A DNA stretch of 64,000 nt from Phoma sp. XZ068. Lineage: Eukaryota; Ascomycota; Dothideomycetes; Pleosporales; Didymellaceae. Numbering within the stretch: position 1 is the first letter of the stretch; every line of letters starts with the position of its first letter. The translations under genes and the position numbers were made by a program. Below are positions 43,231 to 53,299 of this stretch, in pieces. The stretch is from contig RBKR01000028.1 of assembly GCA_004835665.1 (NCBI GenBank), forward strand, positions 186,001-250,000. The letters run 5' to 3'. The notes under the pieces are model-generated. The model was not told the origin of the DNA. It searched no databases and saw only the letters and a program-made list of their open reading frames with translations.

Positions 43231-43960
43231 ATGGCTTCATCCACAATCTTCGCTTTACCACCGGTCATTATGATGTTTCTAGTTCTCCTCGCACTCTCGC
43301 CTGCGGCTCTTGCCTTCCCGGCGCCGATCATCGTTCCTCGTGCCGGCTCTCCCGTTCCTGGTAGGTACATAGTCAAGATGAAGAACGAGAACGTCAAAAC
43401 CAATATCAGAAATGCGTTGAAATGGCTGAACAAGGGCCCTGCACATGTTTACAAGTTCGGCAATTTTGGTGGCTTCGCCGCGGAGATGTCTAATGCTATT
43501 GTCGAAACGATCCGCCGCCTGCCTGGAGTGAGTTCTCAGCATTCGAAAAGAGAGTCAAGTGTGCTAACGAATGACAGGTTGAGTACATCGAGCAAGATGT
43601 GGTTGTTAAGGCCAGTCTTGGCGAAGTCCACCTTGAGAAGAAGGCCTATGTCACCCAGGCTTCATCATCCTGGGGTCTTGACCGTATCTCCTCCCAGTAC
43701 CGCGGTAGCGCGTCTTATACTTACGACAATAGTGCTGGAGCGGGCACGTGTGTTTACGTGGTCGACACCGGTATTGCCACCTCACACCCTGAATTCGAAG
43801 ACCGCGCCAATTTCCTTGCTAACTTCGCCGGTGACGGCTCTAATATTGATGGCCGCGGCCACGGCACTCACTGCGCTGGTATCATTGGCTCCAAAACCTA
43901 CGGCGTTGCTAAGAATACCACGCTCTATGCCGTCAGATCCTTGATGCGAGCGGCTCGGTA
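43231..43960 (+). pseudogene. Proteinase K-like subtilisin (S8) gene, truncated
   Basis: Exon 1 (43231-43527) gives a signal peptide (core IMMFLVLLALSPAALA) and an I9 propeptide (GRYIVKMKNENVK). A 50-nt GT-AG intron (43528-43577) follows. Exon 2 completes the propeptide (VEYIEQDVVV) and enters the protease: Asp about 162 in YVVDTGIATSHPEF and His about 194 in GRGHGTHCAG. After TTLYAV one base is missing (GTCAGATCC for an expected GTCAAGATCC), so the correct frame would continue LDASGSG. Soon after, near 43960, homology ends. The substrate-binding Asn and catalytic Ser parts are absent. The promoter and leader look normal, so the loss may be recent. Confidence 0.85.
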
Positions 43961-43984
43961 CATCGACCCAACTTTTATATTGCA

Positions 43985-45143
43985 GATTACTTACTGGACA
44001 ATCGCCTTGGTTTCCATTGACCCATCCGTTGCTACGTCCGTCCAAAACAGAACAAGGAGTTGGAAAACAAGCTCAAGCAACGATGCCAGAGCAGGAGCAG
44101 TACTTCCTGCCCGTAGCTTAGTTATTGATCTCCAGACAGACTCCATCGCAAGCAATTGACCTTTTGTGAGCCGGAAACCATAGATCTCTTCCATGGTGTG
44201 CCCTAGCTCTAGACAGAGCCGCCAAGCACGGAACACATAACAAAGAAAGCGATTGCAGTAGAGGTAGTACCTCTGCTTTGTCTTACTTCGCTGTGGCAAC
44301 TCAAAAGGGTATGGATAAAACGACAGCCCCCAGCTTCGAAGCCAACAGCAGAACACTCGCAGAGTCTGCATCAATGTCTCCTCACACCTGGAAAGAACGC
44401 AGCTTGTAATCTCGAGAAGTGTACGGAGGCTCGCATCCAAGATAGCATCGCTGACCCAATCAACGCCGTTCCATGATCCCAGCCTTAAGTCTTCCTCACG
44501 GCGGGAAGGTGTCCTGGCTGTAGATGTAATCAGGTGTAGAGGTTTGTGAGCGAACCACCGAGGCCGTCCGCAGCCCCGAAGCCACTCGGTGTTTTCGTCA
44601 TGTTCCAGCTCTTCAACGAGGCATATAAATCCTTGTGCTTCTTCGGCAAGCCTAGCTTCTTCCCCCACTTCCATCTGCTGCAGCGCGAAGGCGTCAGGAT
44701 CATCGTTTTCCAGCGTGGAAGAACCTGCGAGCCTTGTATGTGAACCCTCGCGACTCGGAGCAAAGGCTTCGTTCTCCTTCACACTCATGCTTACCCGCCA
44801 GTACTTTATGTAACTATTCTTCAGCATCGTCCACGATTGAAGCATGCAAGACACGTCGCTTTTAGCAATACTTTCTCATCTACTATTGTGGACCTTATTG
44901 AGATGGGATCGATATATAGGCCAGCTGATCGTTTTGAAGGAACATTGCCGGCAATGATAACCACGGACGGGGGGGGGGGGGGGGGGCGAGGAAGTCGAGT
45001 GGCGGAGATCCATCTGGAAGTGGTGCAATGTCGTCTTCGATCTGCGCAACATTCGAGTCATTGAACTCTGCTACAACTGAACGACGAAGAGAAGGCTTGA
45101 TCTGGTGAGAGTGTCGGAGATGGGCGTCTAGATAGGTAGCCAT
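43985..45143 (-). pseudogene. OrsD-like (C2H2-type, transposon or RecQ-linked) gene, broken and truncated
   Basis: From ATG 45143 the minus strand encodes LDAHLRHSHQIKP and later GYHCRQCSFKTISWPIYRSH, two Cys/His segments typical of the N-terminus of OrsD-domain proteins. These also occur fused to RecQ helicases at telomeres and in large fungal transposons. A proline run at a G homopolymer (44969-44986) changes frame. A second shift follows HNSR (TGA near 44877). The main block (44854-43991) has SCMLQSW, YIKYWRV, CYVFRAWR and MEEIYGFRLTKGQ. It ends at 43991, where the subtilase remnant begins on the other strand. The family call rests on general pattern. Confidence 0.6.
44969..44986. repeat. 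18-bp G homopolymer
   Basis: An uninterrupted G run inside the OrsD-like frame, coding proline on the minus strand. It is a likely site of slippage in nature or in sequencing. Confidence 0.95.
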
Positions 45144-45475
45144 AATCTGGAAGGTGTAAGATTGAACTGGTGGACTCTGAATGAATCTGAACAGCCGTTA
45201 GAACCAAACACCAACAGAACGGAGGTATCGCCTTGAGTAAAACACCTTTATCAGCGCAGGCTTATATAGCACCATACGGGCTTCAATAGGCACGCCTTCG
45301 AGAAGTGAGATAGGTATTCTTGTGGGTAATTCAGTGATTGTGCTTCTGCTGGACGTATGATGCTATGTGCACAGGTAGAGTGTGTGGATGTATACATGGT
45401 AACGAAGTACTGATCGGACAGGAGGCGGAGAGGATGCTGTTGGTCAGGGAGCTAGCCTGATTCGGCTGATTGGAT

Positions 45476-45723
45476 GTGGAAATGGAGCTAGCAGACTTAG
45501 TGCGTCCTAATAGAGCAACTATAGGGGTAAAAGTGGAGCTGGAGCGTATTTCCACTGGAAATGCAAGGAGTCGCGTGGAGATATAGGCCTGTTTAAATAG
45601 ATTCGAAGTGGAAATGGCGCTAGCAGTCTTAGTGCATCCCCATGGAGCGACTATACAGTAGGCGTAAAAGTGGAGCCAAAGCCCATTTTCGCTGGAAATG
45701 CGAGGGTTCGCATGGATGTAGGG
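45476..45723 (+). repeat. Imperfect direct repeat of about 110 bp (two units)
   Basis: Unit 1 (45476-45586) and unit 2 (45609-45723) both begin GTGGAAATGG, then share GCTAGCAG, CTTAGTGC, GTAAAAGTGGAGC and CTGGAAATGC in the same order, at roughly 75-80% identity by eye. They encode nothing recognisable. This could be an old tandem duplication or the inside of a short transposon. Confidence 0.8.
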
Positions 45724-45729
45724 TCTGGT

Positions 45730-47130
45730 TTGACATTTATCGCTGTGCCGCCTCCCTGCATAGGATCGTAACAGGTTGGTTCGGTGTCTTTTCCGCAGTG
45801 TTCAACAGTGTTGCAACAATTTCCAAAATTGGACAGGCCTGTGCGCCGACTACCGTAGTGCATATAACGTAATTAATTCACTAGGTCAGTGCGCAGGAAG
45901 ACGAACTTGATAGGGATGCCAAGCCTCCCAGAACGTTACCCAACATATACTACCAATAAGCCTCGCTTGGCGGTGGCAATTCGCTTACTTGCGTGGCTCA
46001 ACCTGACCTCGACGGGGCCTCGATAATGGCTGACTATCGCACTGTGCATGTCTCATTGTTCAGTCTTGAAGTATCTGCACTGCAAAGTTATGTCAAGTTC
46101 CTGGCAATTAAAACTGTCGGCAACTGCAGAAGTAGCTTTAAGCCTCTCCCTTGTCGTCCTCTTCTCATTCTTCCCAAAAATACCAATCCTGCTTACAATA
46201 ATCCAGATTCGGCGGCATACCATGTTTCTCGTTCCCGCCGTCGTTCCCGCTCCCGTTCCCGTTCCGCTGCATTACACATACTCAGGTATCCACGATGCAC
46301 TACTTCCTACAGTTCCCTTATCAAGAAGGTTAAACCCAAATCAGCACGGGGCCATCTTTTACTGACCACAATCCTCAGCAAGTCTATACTCTCTGAAGCA
46401 ATCGTCAGCGTGTCCAGGGCGATCGGTTACTTGTCGCTTACACTGCAACAACATTCAGTGGACACCGAACATGCCTTTCTTGATATATTAAACACCATGC
46501 TCGAACAATGTAGCGAAGGTGATAACACCTGTACTCAACCTGAGTAAAGTCGCACATTTGTGGCTATTTGAGGTATATGAGCGTGGGAGATGAGCATTCG
46601 TGTATCAGCACTCAGCAGACAGCCCACGATGATCTATACTGCTTATAAATCGGATTCACAACGTTGTATCAGAGGGATTCGATTTGATACAAGGGTATTG
46701 GTCTGTTCAGAGGTCGTAACCGAGGGGTCAATCTCGATTCAAGATGCTCCGGTTGGGAATTCCGGAAACTGAAACGGTCAGCGTCTTAGTGACACCCTTT
46801 GCCACCTTGCATATGCCCTGCAACCGTCAGCAACCGTTGCCCAGTGTTTGCATTTACGTGATCAATTGCAGCTCCCACATGAACTACGCATTCTACACAC
46901 GAATCCTCTGATATAAGGACGGCATTATACACGGCTTGCGCTCACTTCGTTTCAAGTCTTCTCTTCATCTAGTCGTGTCCCTTTCCTGCCTCAACAGTGC
47001 ATTGGCGCATTAGCGTTTAGATGTGCTCTTTTTGACGTACAAGTTCAGCAACTTGCGCTGTGCGGGGGTTGCAAGTATGGGATATCAAGAAAAGTGTGTA
47101 AGTTGTATTGTTTTAGCATCAAAGCTCAGC
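45730..47130. other. Region without a named gene
   Basis: A 184-codon frame (45993-46547, plus) contains an Arg/Ser run produced by a CGTTCCCG microsatellite near 46235 and overlaps another frame; I do not trust it as a gene. No other motif seen. Confidence 0.4.
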
Positions 47131-47133
47131 GTA

Positions 47134-48075
47134 CCGTGCACGAACTCGTGATGCACACGGACGCGTGATGTACACCCCACCACCTTTGACCACCAGATAG
47201 AATTGAGGTTATTGAGCCACACACAAAACAATTATCGCTAAAAAAAGCTGGTGGATTAATCTATTGACTATTACGCACATTTTGGCTATCTCAATTTTCT
47301 TGGAGCGACGATTTTGCGACCACTGCTACTCTTTCTAGGTGGGGGGTTGGGGAACGCTCATGAACCACGCGCGGACTGCGCATGGCAGCACCACCACGTC
47401 GCTTCGTTATCTTTGACTGCGGCTGCTGTGAGGCCTTGATCTTAGCCGGTTTAGGCAATTGGATACTTTTCTGAGCGTCGCGATCGCGTTTTTGAGCTGC
47501 TTTTGCTGCCTTCCGCGCGTCAATTTCCGCATGTGATTCAGCACGCCTGCGATCGCGCTCTTCCTTCAACCTCAACTGCCTCACACAATTATCCTCCTTC
47601 TCTTTTGCCTTAAGCAGTTGCTTCTGGTGTTGAATCCCATGCCTAGTGGTTCTTGCAGCCTCTTCTTCTAACTGCTGCTGCTCAATTGCTGCCTGGCGTT
47701 GGTCGGCACGTGCCTTTGATTGGGGACTCCACCAGGAAGCACCACCCTGTGAATTAATGTTATCCGCGATCCGAGGTAGTACTTTCTTCTTCTTCTTATT
47801 CTTCCTCTTCTTAGCTGCCATTGCCTCTCTAAGGCCTTGAATCTCGTGCTGAGTAAGCTCCTTAAGCACGAAGAGGTGGTGCATTCTCTGTTCAACTGTG
47901 TTGGCAGCAGTAAGGTCCTTGTCCTTCACAGCACTCCTTAACAGTGTTTGAGTCTTTAACCAATTAGGCTTAGGAGCTGCTGCCTGAGGTCCTACTTGCT
48001 CTGGAGGCGTCGCAGGTGGCGGAGGTGTTGGTGTTCTGAAACGATCGAGTATGACGTCGGCCTTGGGTGGGTGGG
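47134..48075 (-). mobile_element. Pogo-like element D, 3' half
   Basis: On the minus strand the element ends at 47134 next to TA (47132-47133). Its terminal sequence (CCGTGCACGAACTCGTG and inward) is of the same CCGTGxxCGTGC kind as element B. It carries the C-terminal transposase frame (48075-47291), and at its upstream side meets the CCAA tail of a LINE fragment. The 5' half is not present. Confidence 0.8.
47291..48073 (-). pseudogene. Pogo transposase C-terminal region, element D
   Basis: The open frame starts at the LINE junction with PPKADVILDRF, equivalent to the NADVILDRF part of element B, then passes through a Pro-rich linker. A charged coiled region follows with WWSPQSKARADQRQ (compare MWSPRAFREARARM in B) and EERDRRRAESHAEIDARK, then a basic tail. 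All catalytic residues lie in the missing half. The frame itself is intact over 260 codons. Confidence 0.8.
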
Positions 48076-48500
48076 TTGGTTGGTTGGTTGGTTGGTATTC
48101 ATTTTACGTCTGTTTGATGGGGATTAAGTCCACCATCTCGCCTCCCGAAGGGCATATACGACGTGCTAAGCCATGGAATTACAGTGCTGACACACTACCT
48201 TAGAAAGCATTTCTTGCCTACGCGGGTATTGCTACCATTTCAGAACTACAGCTCCCCTTCCAGTTGGGGAGGCTGAGCGGTGTATGTACATTAGGGTAGT
48301 TCCCTTGTGTTTTAAGGCATGAAAGTGCCGTAGGGGAGAGAGTAGGAGAGAGAATAGAGGAGAGAGTAGGAGAGAGAGTAGGGGAGAGAGTAGGAGAGAG
48401 AGTAGGAGAGAGACTAAGAGAGAAGAATAGGGGAGTGAGGAGTATGACAGCCATTGTGCTGCTAGAACTGCTACGGCGGATTGGACAGAGTCTGTGTGGT
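48076..48500 (-). mobile_element. LINE copy 4, 5'-truncated 3' end
   Basis: Five TTGG units (48076-48095) and about 210 nt after them match the 3' UTR of copy 2 almost exactly. A degenerate GGAGAGAGTA repeat (about 48335-48430) stands where copy 2 has GA/GT. Similarity fades near 48500. This is a normal 5'-truncated LINE insertion, placed in pogo element D. Confidence 0.85.
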
Positions 48501-48972
48501 TGGATCGTCTGACGTTATTGTAGGGCAGGAAGCGCTACTGTTGACAGACCTTATGTTTTCCGTGATAAGCTGTGCAAAGCTGTAGATGAACACTCACTGT
48601 CAGCACTCTCTCGCCGCGGAAGGTCAGCCAAGCTCCTGACGCTCTTGTGGTGCTGACACTGACGCTGGCTGTCAGCACTCTCTCGTCGATAAGCTGTGCC
48701 ACCTGCGACTGCTTAACCTGACTGTCACCTGCATCGTTACCGCGAGCTAGACCAACGCTGTCATTGCTCATGTGATGACCGTGTCACAGTCAGTATTCGC
48801 TTCATCTCCGATAGGAGCAAACGAAGGAAGAGGCACAGTTGGCGTCAACCGGGGGATTTACCGGATTTGAAGAGACGGCGTGCCGTGTACGGTGCATATG
48901 CGAGGTTTGCAGATGATGACTCGCATCCTGGTATTCGGCAGAAAGCATGCCGCTGTAAGGCTGACAGATCAT
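48500..48972. other. Short region between LINE copy 4 and MULE 2
   Basis: A 78-codon minus frame (48535-48771) contains two related segments (ERVLTVSV and DERVLTASV) caused by a repeated GTCAGCACTCTCTCG at about 48600 and 48670. Function unknown. Confidence 0.4.
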
Positions 48973-49038
48973 GGCTGGCGTGATTTGTCCCCCCGTTTTT
49001 GAGATTTGTCCCCCCTTTGAGATTTGTCCCCCGCGCTA
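48973..49038 (+). repeat. MULE 2 left terminal inverted repeat
   Basis: Starts GGCTGGCGTGATTTGTCC and ends CCCCCGCGCTA; perfect inverse of 51769-51834. Confidence 0.97.
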
Positions 49039-49147
49039 GCCAGATCACCACTAGCGTCAGATAGATTACGGTTTTGTATTTGTGTTGGAAGCAGGTAGGT
49101 GTGAAGGGGGGCTGTACGTAAATTGTCTATATTGCCGAACTTCTCGT

Positions 49148-51617
49148 CTACTCATGCCGTCGTCTCTTTCGCGGACCAAGGTCTTTCCAGGCTTCTGGAG
49201 CCGCCACTGCTGCAGCGCGTTTGGGCCGCCGTGTAGATGTGACCTCAGGCTCAACAATTGCATCTTGAGCATCAACCTGTGCAAACCTTTCAGCATAGAA
49301 AGCTTCCATGTCTCCAAAATGATAGTTCCAAGCCATAGTCGGCGTGCAGGAAGCGAAGAGTCCCTGCTTAGCAAGAGCCATGTTCCGTGCCTCCACCAGC
49401 TCTGCAGGATCCCCCTCCTGCCCTGTTTCTGTAAGGAAATTAGTAGCCGACATCATATCATTGCAATTATATAACACAGGTTGACATCGCCGACCTTCAA
49501 CGTCGGCTAAGAACTCTTCTAATGTCGGAGGTTGCCAGACAGGGGGCGAAGCCATGGTCACTGACACAGCGACAGCTACAGGCGGAGATGACCAAGGTGA
49601 AGCAGGAGGTAGAGGAGCAGGTGCTGGGATCGACACAGATATGCAGGTGGTTACAGGATCTGCAACTGAAGTAGAGCTGGGAATCGAAACAGTGACAGAG
49701 GTGTTGACTTGCTGCAGAGCTTCAGCCAGCGTTTGACCCTGGTATTGATGGGAGGGTTGAAAGCGAGGTATAGAAGGTGGCACACGCCGTTCGAAAGCTG
49801 AGGGGTCTCGGCGAGTGGATGCTTCGTTTCTTCTTGGCGCACCTCTTGTCTGAACGGTAAGTGGCTCGAGAACGGACTGGAACGGTCTCGAGGTTGAGCG
49901 CATTGACGGGCCATGCTCACGTTGATAGCGCCAATGATCGTCGTAGAGGTGATTCAATCGCAGTGTGGATCTAGCAGCCATCACCTCTTGCAGCGTATGC
50001 CGGCATGGAAGGCCATTCGTTTTCTCAAAGAGGCCCGAACAAGGATGCCCACCACGACGCTGTCGTTGCTCTTTCTGTCGCAGCAAATCTTGTTGCCTGA
50101 TACGTTCGATAGCTGGTGGAGTAAGGACATCATGGATCCCAGGAGGCAGGAAGGGCATGGACTCGAGCTTGTGCTGAAACTTGGTTCTGTGCTTAGAAGA
50201 CGCAATCTCCTTTGCGTATTTGCTGTGTTGACTCTTGACCATCTGTTCGATCCTCGCGACGACACGGAGCAAGTCGCCTGTTGAAGTCATAAGATAGTCC
50301 TTTAAGACCTTGTGCATGCCCTCAACAGGAGAGCTTGTGATTGTGTTGTAGTGTCGGTGATGGGAGGTCCAGGCCGCTGCCCACTCTGTGCGTGTTAGGT
50401 ATTGGTTTTCTTGCAGGTACCGGCAAAGCTCCGGCTGGTGACTGTAGTCTTTGAGCAGATTGTTCCACTTGAATTGGAAGTCCATCGGTCTCTTCGCGTA
50501 GACAAGCTGCCTCGATCAGTCTAAGGTTGCTAGCAGAGCTGCTACAGAGCGCTCTCAACGCTTATAGTCAGCGTACCTGAGTCCAACGTTTCATGAATGA
50601 AGCCCTTTGCTCAACAATCCTCTGCTTCTCTTCTTTTGTCGTGCCATCAGCATCTCTCCAGATCTGTTGCGCTTTCGTTTGAACGTTCTTGTTGATGTGC
50701 CACACACACAAGAGTTGAGGAACTCCTGGGAGCAGCGCGCGCGCTGACATCTTCAATGCTTCTTCCTGGTCGCTGATAAACACACGCGGTTGTTGCACGC
50801 CTGTCTTGAGGAGGAAGTTTGCGATCGCCCAGTGGTAGTCTGCATGTGTTTCGTTGCTGAGGAAGCAGAAGCCTGCAGAGAAGAACGTCTGCAGATTAGT
50901 GCAGCCGAGTATGTGCAGCAGAGGAAGTTTGTACTTGTTGGTTCGATATGTGCAGTCCATCAATAGTACATCAGGATTCGCCAGCAGAAGCTCGACCTGC
51001 TTTTGATGGGCGAAGAAGAGGTTCTGGATGCGATTGTTGTCATCCTTCTTAACGGCGAAGATCGAGTCTGCCGTGGATAGATCGTCTAGCAATGCCTCCA
51101 TCGGACTCCTTCCATCCAAATGTCTCTCTCTGATCTTCTTTCTCTCGCCCCGAATGTCGGTGGCCGTGACCAGGGTGTCATGATCTTCACTTTGGATTGC
51201 AGCGAGGATCTGCATCGGCCGCGCCCCCGCATGGGTCATCAATTCGATCACTTCCTTTTGTGCCGTTGTACGCTTGCGATACACATTGTGCGCGCTGGGG
51301 TTGATCGACCGGGCGTGGTTGTGATGCTTGTCCAGAACCTCTAGCTTCCATTGCTCGACATGCCTCACCCTAAAGATGACTAGCTTGAAGGGGCATACAC
51401 TCGCACGCGTGCTTGTACTTGACTTTTTTGCACTTGACTGGTAGGTCCGAAATCGGTCACAATGATAGTAGTATCGTGTCTTGACATCTGAGTTGTGAGG
51501 CTTGCTTCGCTTGAGAACAAAGCCGTAGCCGTGTTGTCTGCCATGCGTCTTGAGAGCATCGTATGCTTCCTCGTAGGAGTTATAGAGAAGGTCTAAGGGT
51601 GCTGGAATAGCTTCCAT
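49148..51617 (-). CDS. MULE transposase with FAR1-type and SWIM-like zinc motifs (intact)
   Basis: Two exons (51617-50577 and 50506-49148; 70-nt intron, GT-AG, phase 0) give 799 aa. The N-terminus has a FAR1/WRKY-GCM-like finger (YYYHCDRF, SVCPFKLV, DKHHNHAR; about residues 45-110). The MULE catalytic domain shows Asp in LLMDCTYRTNKY, Asp in VFISDQEEALK followed by LLCVWHINKNV, and Glu in SSPVEGMHKVLK. A SWIM-like motif follows (HPCSGLFEKTNGLPCRH). The C-terminus is Pro/Thr-rich and ends in basic residues (GPRKRRRHE). MULE 1 keeps the same intron, which supports it. Confidence 0.92.
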
Positions 51618-51768
51618 GATTATATACGCAGAATTAGAGATAACTGACTACAATGTAGAGAGGAATATAAAGGACGCTTCGTGGCGCGGAGACGCATAGA
51701 TGTCGCGCTGTTGTCGTATTCATAGATTACACTCTAAGCCTGATTAGGCAGTTGGTATCCAATAGCCC

Positions 51769-51834
51769 TAGCGCGGGGGACAAATCTCAAAGGGGGGACA
51801 AATCTCAAAAACGGGGGGACAAATCACGCCAGCC
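51769..51834 (-). repeat. MULE 2 right terminal inverted repeat
   Basis: Reads TAGCGCGGGGGACAAATC and ends CACGCCAGCC; perfect inverse of the left end. Confidence 0.97.
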
Positions 51835-51838
51835 TTTT

Positions 51839-52906
51839 CTAGTACTTTGTGTGACCGCCACGAGTGTCAATTACTGCCTGGCAGCGGTCTCTCATTGTAT
51901 CCATTACAGTTCTCAAGTCCTCAGGGGTTATGCTATCCCACGCCTCCTGTATGATATCCCTGAGTCTATCATAGGTATATTGCCTCCCTCCTAATAGATC
52001 TGGGTAATGCTGTCCAATATAATCCTTCATCTTATCCCACATAGTCTCAATTGGGTTGAGATCAGGTGAGAATGGAGGCCAGAGAATAGGAGTTATACCC
52101 CTTTCCTGGAGCTCGTTGAGGGTGAATCCTGCCCTGTGGCCTGGGGCAGAATCCTGCATGAATTTGAGGTCTGGGTTAAGGGATAGCCACCCATGAACAA
52201 GCGGGACTATCCTTTCACAGTACCTCTCTTTGTTGATCGTCTTCCACTCTTTCTCCCTGAAGAGGGAAGGGCCTCTTGTTGTACCAGAAAAGCAGGCCCA
52301 AAACATCCACCCGCGCTTTCTTGGTACCATATCTATCACACACGTAGGGTCAAGCTCTTCTCCCACCTTACGCGTCACCCACCTCTTGTGATGCCTCCCT
52401 CCAGTAACCCAGGTCTCATCACTCCATAGTATCATCCACCACTGCCAGGGCTCCCAGTTGACATGCTGCTCCACCCACGCTAGACGTATTGCCATGTTAT
52501 TCTCAGTAAGAGGTGGCTTAGCGCGGGCAATCCGGCGTGTGTATCCTCTCCTCTGAAGGGCTCGGCGGATCACCTCCTGTGACACCTGCCATTCCTCAAA
52601 GGGACCTCTAGCAAGAGCTAGGTAGTTCATCTGACGCGTGGTGTGTGAAGACCGGACAAAAGCCTCAAGCTCATCTACTTGGGCATCTGTGAGGGTGCGT
52701 GGGCGACCGCTGCGTTGACGTGGAGTGACATGATTGCTGGCAACTGCGCAGCCAACCTGTCTTTCAGTGATGTGGAGGAGGTCAGCAAAAAACCTCTGCT
52801 TATGACCAGCAGGTTGTAGAGTCTGCACCTGAAGGCGTTGATCACGTGATAAATGCTGGGTGTGAGCAGGTGGGGTTGACGGCCGTTCAAGAGGTTGAGA
52901 GGACAT
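51839..52906 (-). CDS. Tc1/mariner DD34E transposase (intact frame)
   Basis: From ATG 52906 the frame gives 355 aa (an in-frame ATG at 53002 would add 32). A helix-turn-helix region with RQRSGRPRTLTDAQVDEL and VIRRALQRRGYTRR is followed by the catalytic triad: Asp in LWSDETWV, Asp in FMQDSAPGH and Glu in PPFSPDLNPIETMWDKMK. The last two are separated by 34 residues, which defines the DD34E class. The protein looks active although the element lacks its 3' end. Confidence 0.9.
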   Translation of the reverse strand: MSSQPLERPSTPPAHTQHLSRDQRLQVQTLQPAGHKQRFFADLLHITERQVGCAVASNHVTPRQRSGRPRTLTDAQVDELEAFVRSSHTTRQMNYLALARGPFEEWQVSQEVIRRALQRRGYTRRIARAKPPLTENNMAIRLAWVEQHVNWEPWQWWMILWSDETWVTGGRHHKRWVTRKVGEELDPTCVIDMVPRKRGWMFWACFSGTTRGPSLFREKEWKTINKERYCERIVPLVHGWLSLNPDLKFMQDSAPGHRAGFTLNELQERGITPILWPPFSPDLNPIETMWDKMKDYIGQHYPDLLGGRQYTYDRLRDIIQEAWDSITPEDLRTVMDTMRDRCQAVIDTRGGHTKY

Positions 52907-53028
52907 TCTGATACGGACACGTATATGTGGCGGGGGACAGGTCAGCACTGTATTATACACAAAATTAGGTGGGATTCGGTGTATTTCTGTCAGTAGGGCC
53001 ATTCCGCGTCATCCGATAAGCACCCCTG
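51839..53028 (-). mobile_element. Tc1/mariner element, 3' terminal repeat missing
   Basis: The transposase frame ends at 51839. The upstream side shows a possible left end: CAGGGGTGCTTATCGG read on the minus strand from 53028, next to TA (53029-53030). The 3' UTR and right terminal repeat are not seen, because MULE 2 begins 4 nt past the stop and the DNA beyond MULE 2 does not continue the element. Confidence 0.7.
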
Positions 53029-53299
53029 TACCTGTCATGCCTTCCCCACCTACAAAACCCCATGCCGGACATCGTAGGTCTCCACTAGGACCAGTAAAGT
53101 CAGCACGAGCCTAAGTCATGGCAGGGCCTCGACAACTCTTAGTTGGTATCGGCCCGAACCCAGCTCTTTGTCCTTGCATGTGGAGCCGCCGCCCCACATG
53201 ACGAATTGGACGCTAGAAGGCTCGTGCACAAAGTGTGATCTCAGCGGAATAAAACCCACCGTCCTTGTGGGTTCATGTGCGCGGACTGAATCGCAACAG

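Larger units (their letters stand above)
48973..51834 (-). mobile_element. MULE (Hop-like) copy 2, complete
   Basis: The 66-bp inverted repeats (48973-49038 and 51769-51834) are identical, base for base. Each contains three units of the type GGGGGACAAATCTCAAA. They enclose a single-intron transposase with all catalytic residues. Perfect repeats and an intact gene imply recent movement. Flanking bases (AGATCAT left, TTTTCTAG right) show no clear duplication. The right end sits 4 nt from the stop codon of a Tc1/mariner transposase. Confidence 0.93.

Noticed and set aside
45993..46547. 184-codon frame with an Arg/Ser-rich run
   Set aside because: The RS run comes from a CGTTCCCG microsatellite, an overlapping frame is equally open, and no domain is visible.
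48535..48771. 78-codon frame with two related segments
   Set aside because: The similarity comes from a 15-bp direct repeat; no other support for a gene.
52000..52500. Plus-strand frames over the Tc1 transposase
   Set aside because: They are shadows of the intact minus-strand transposase.
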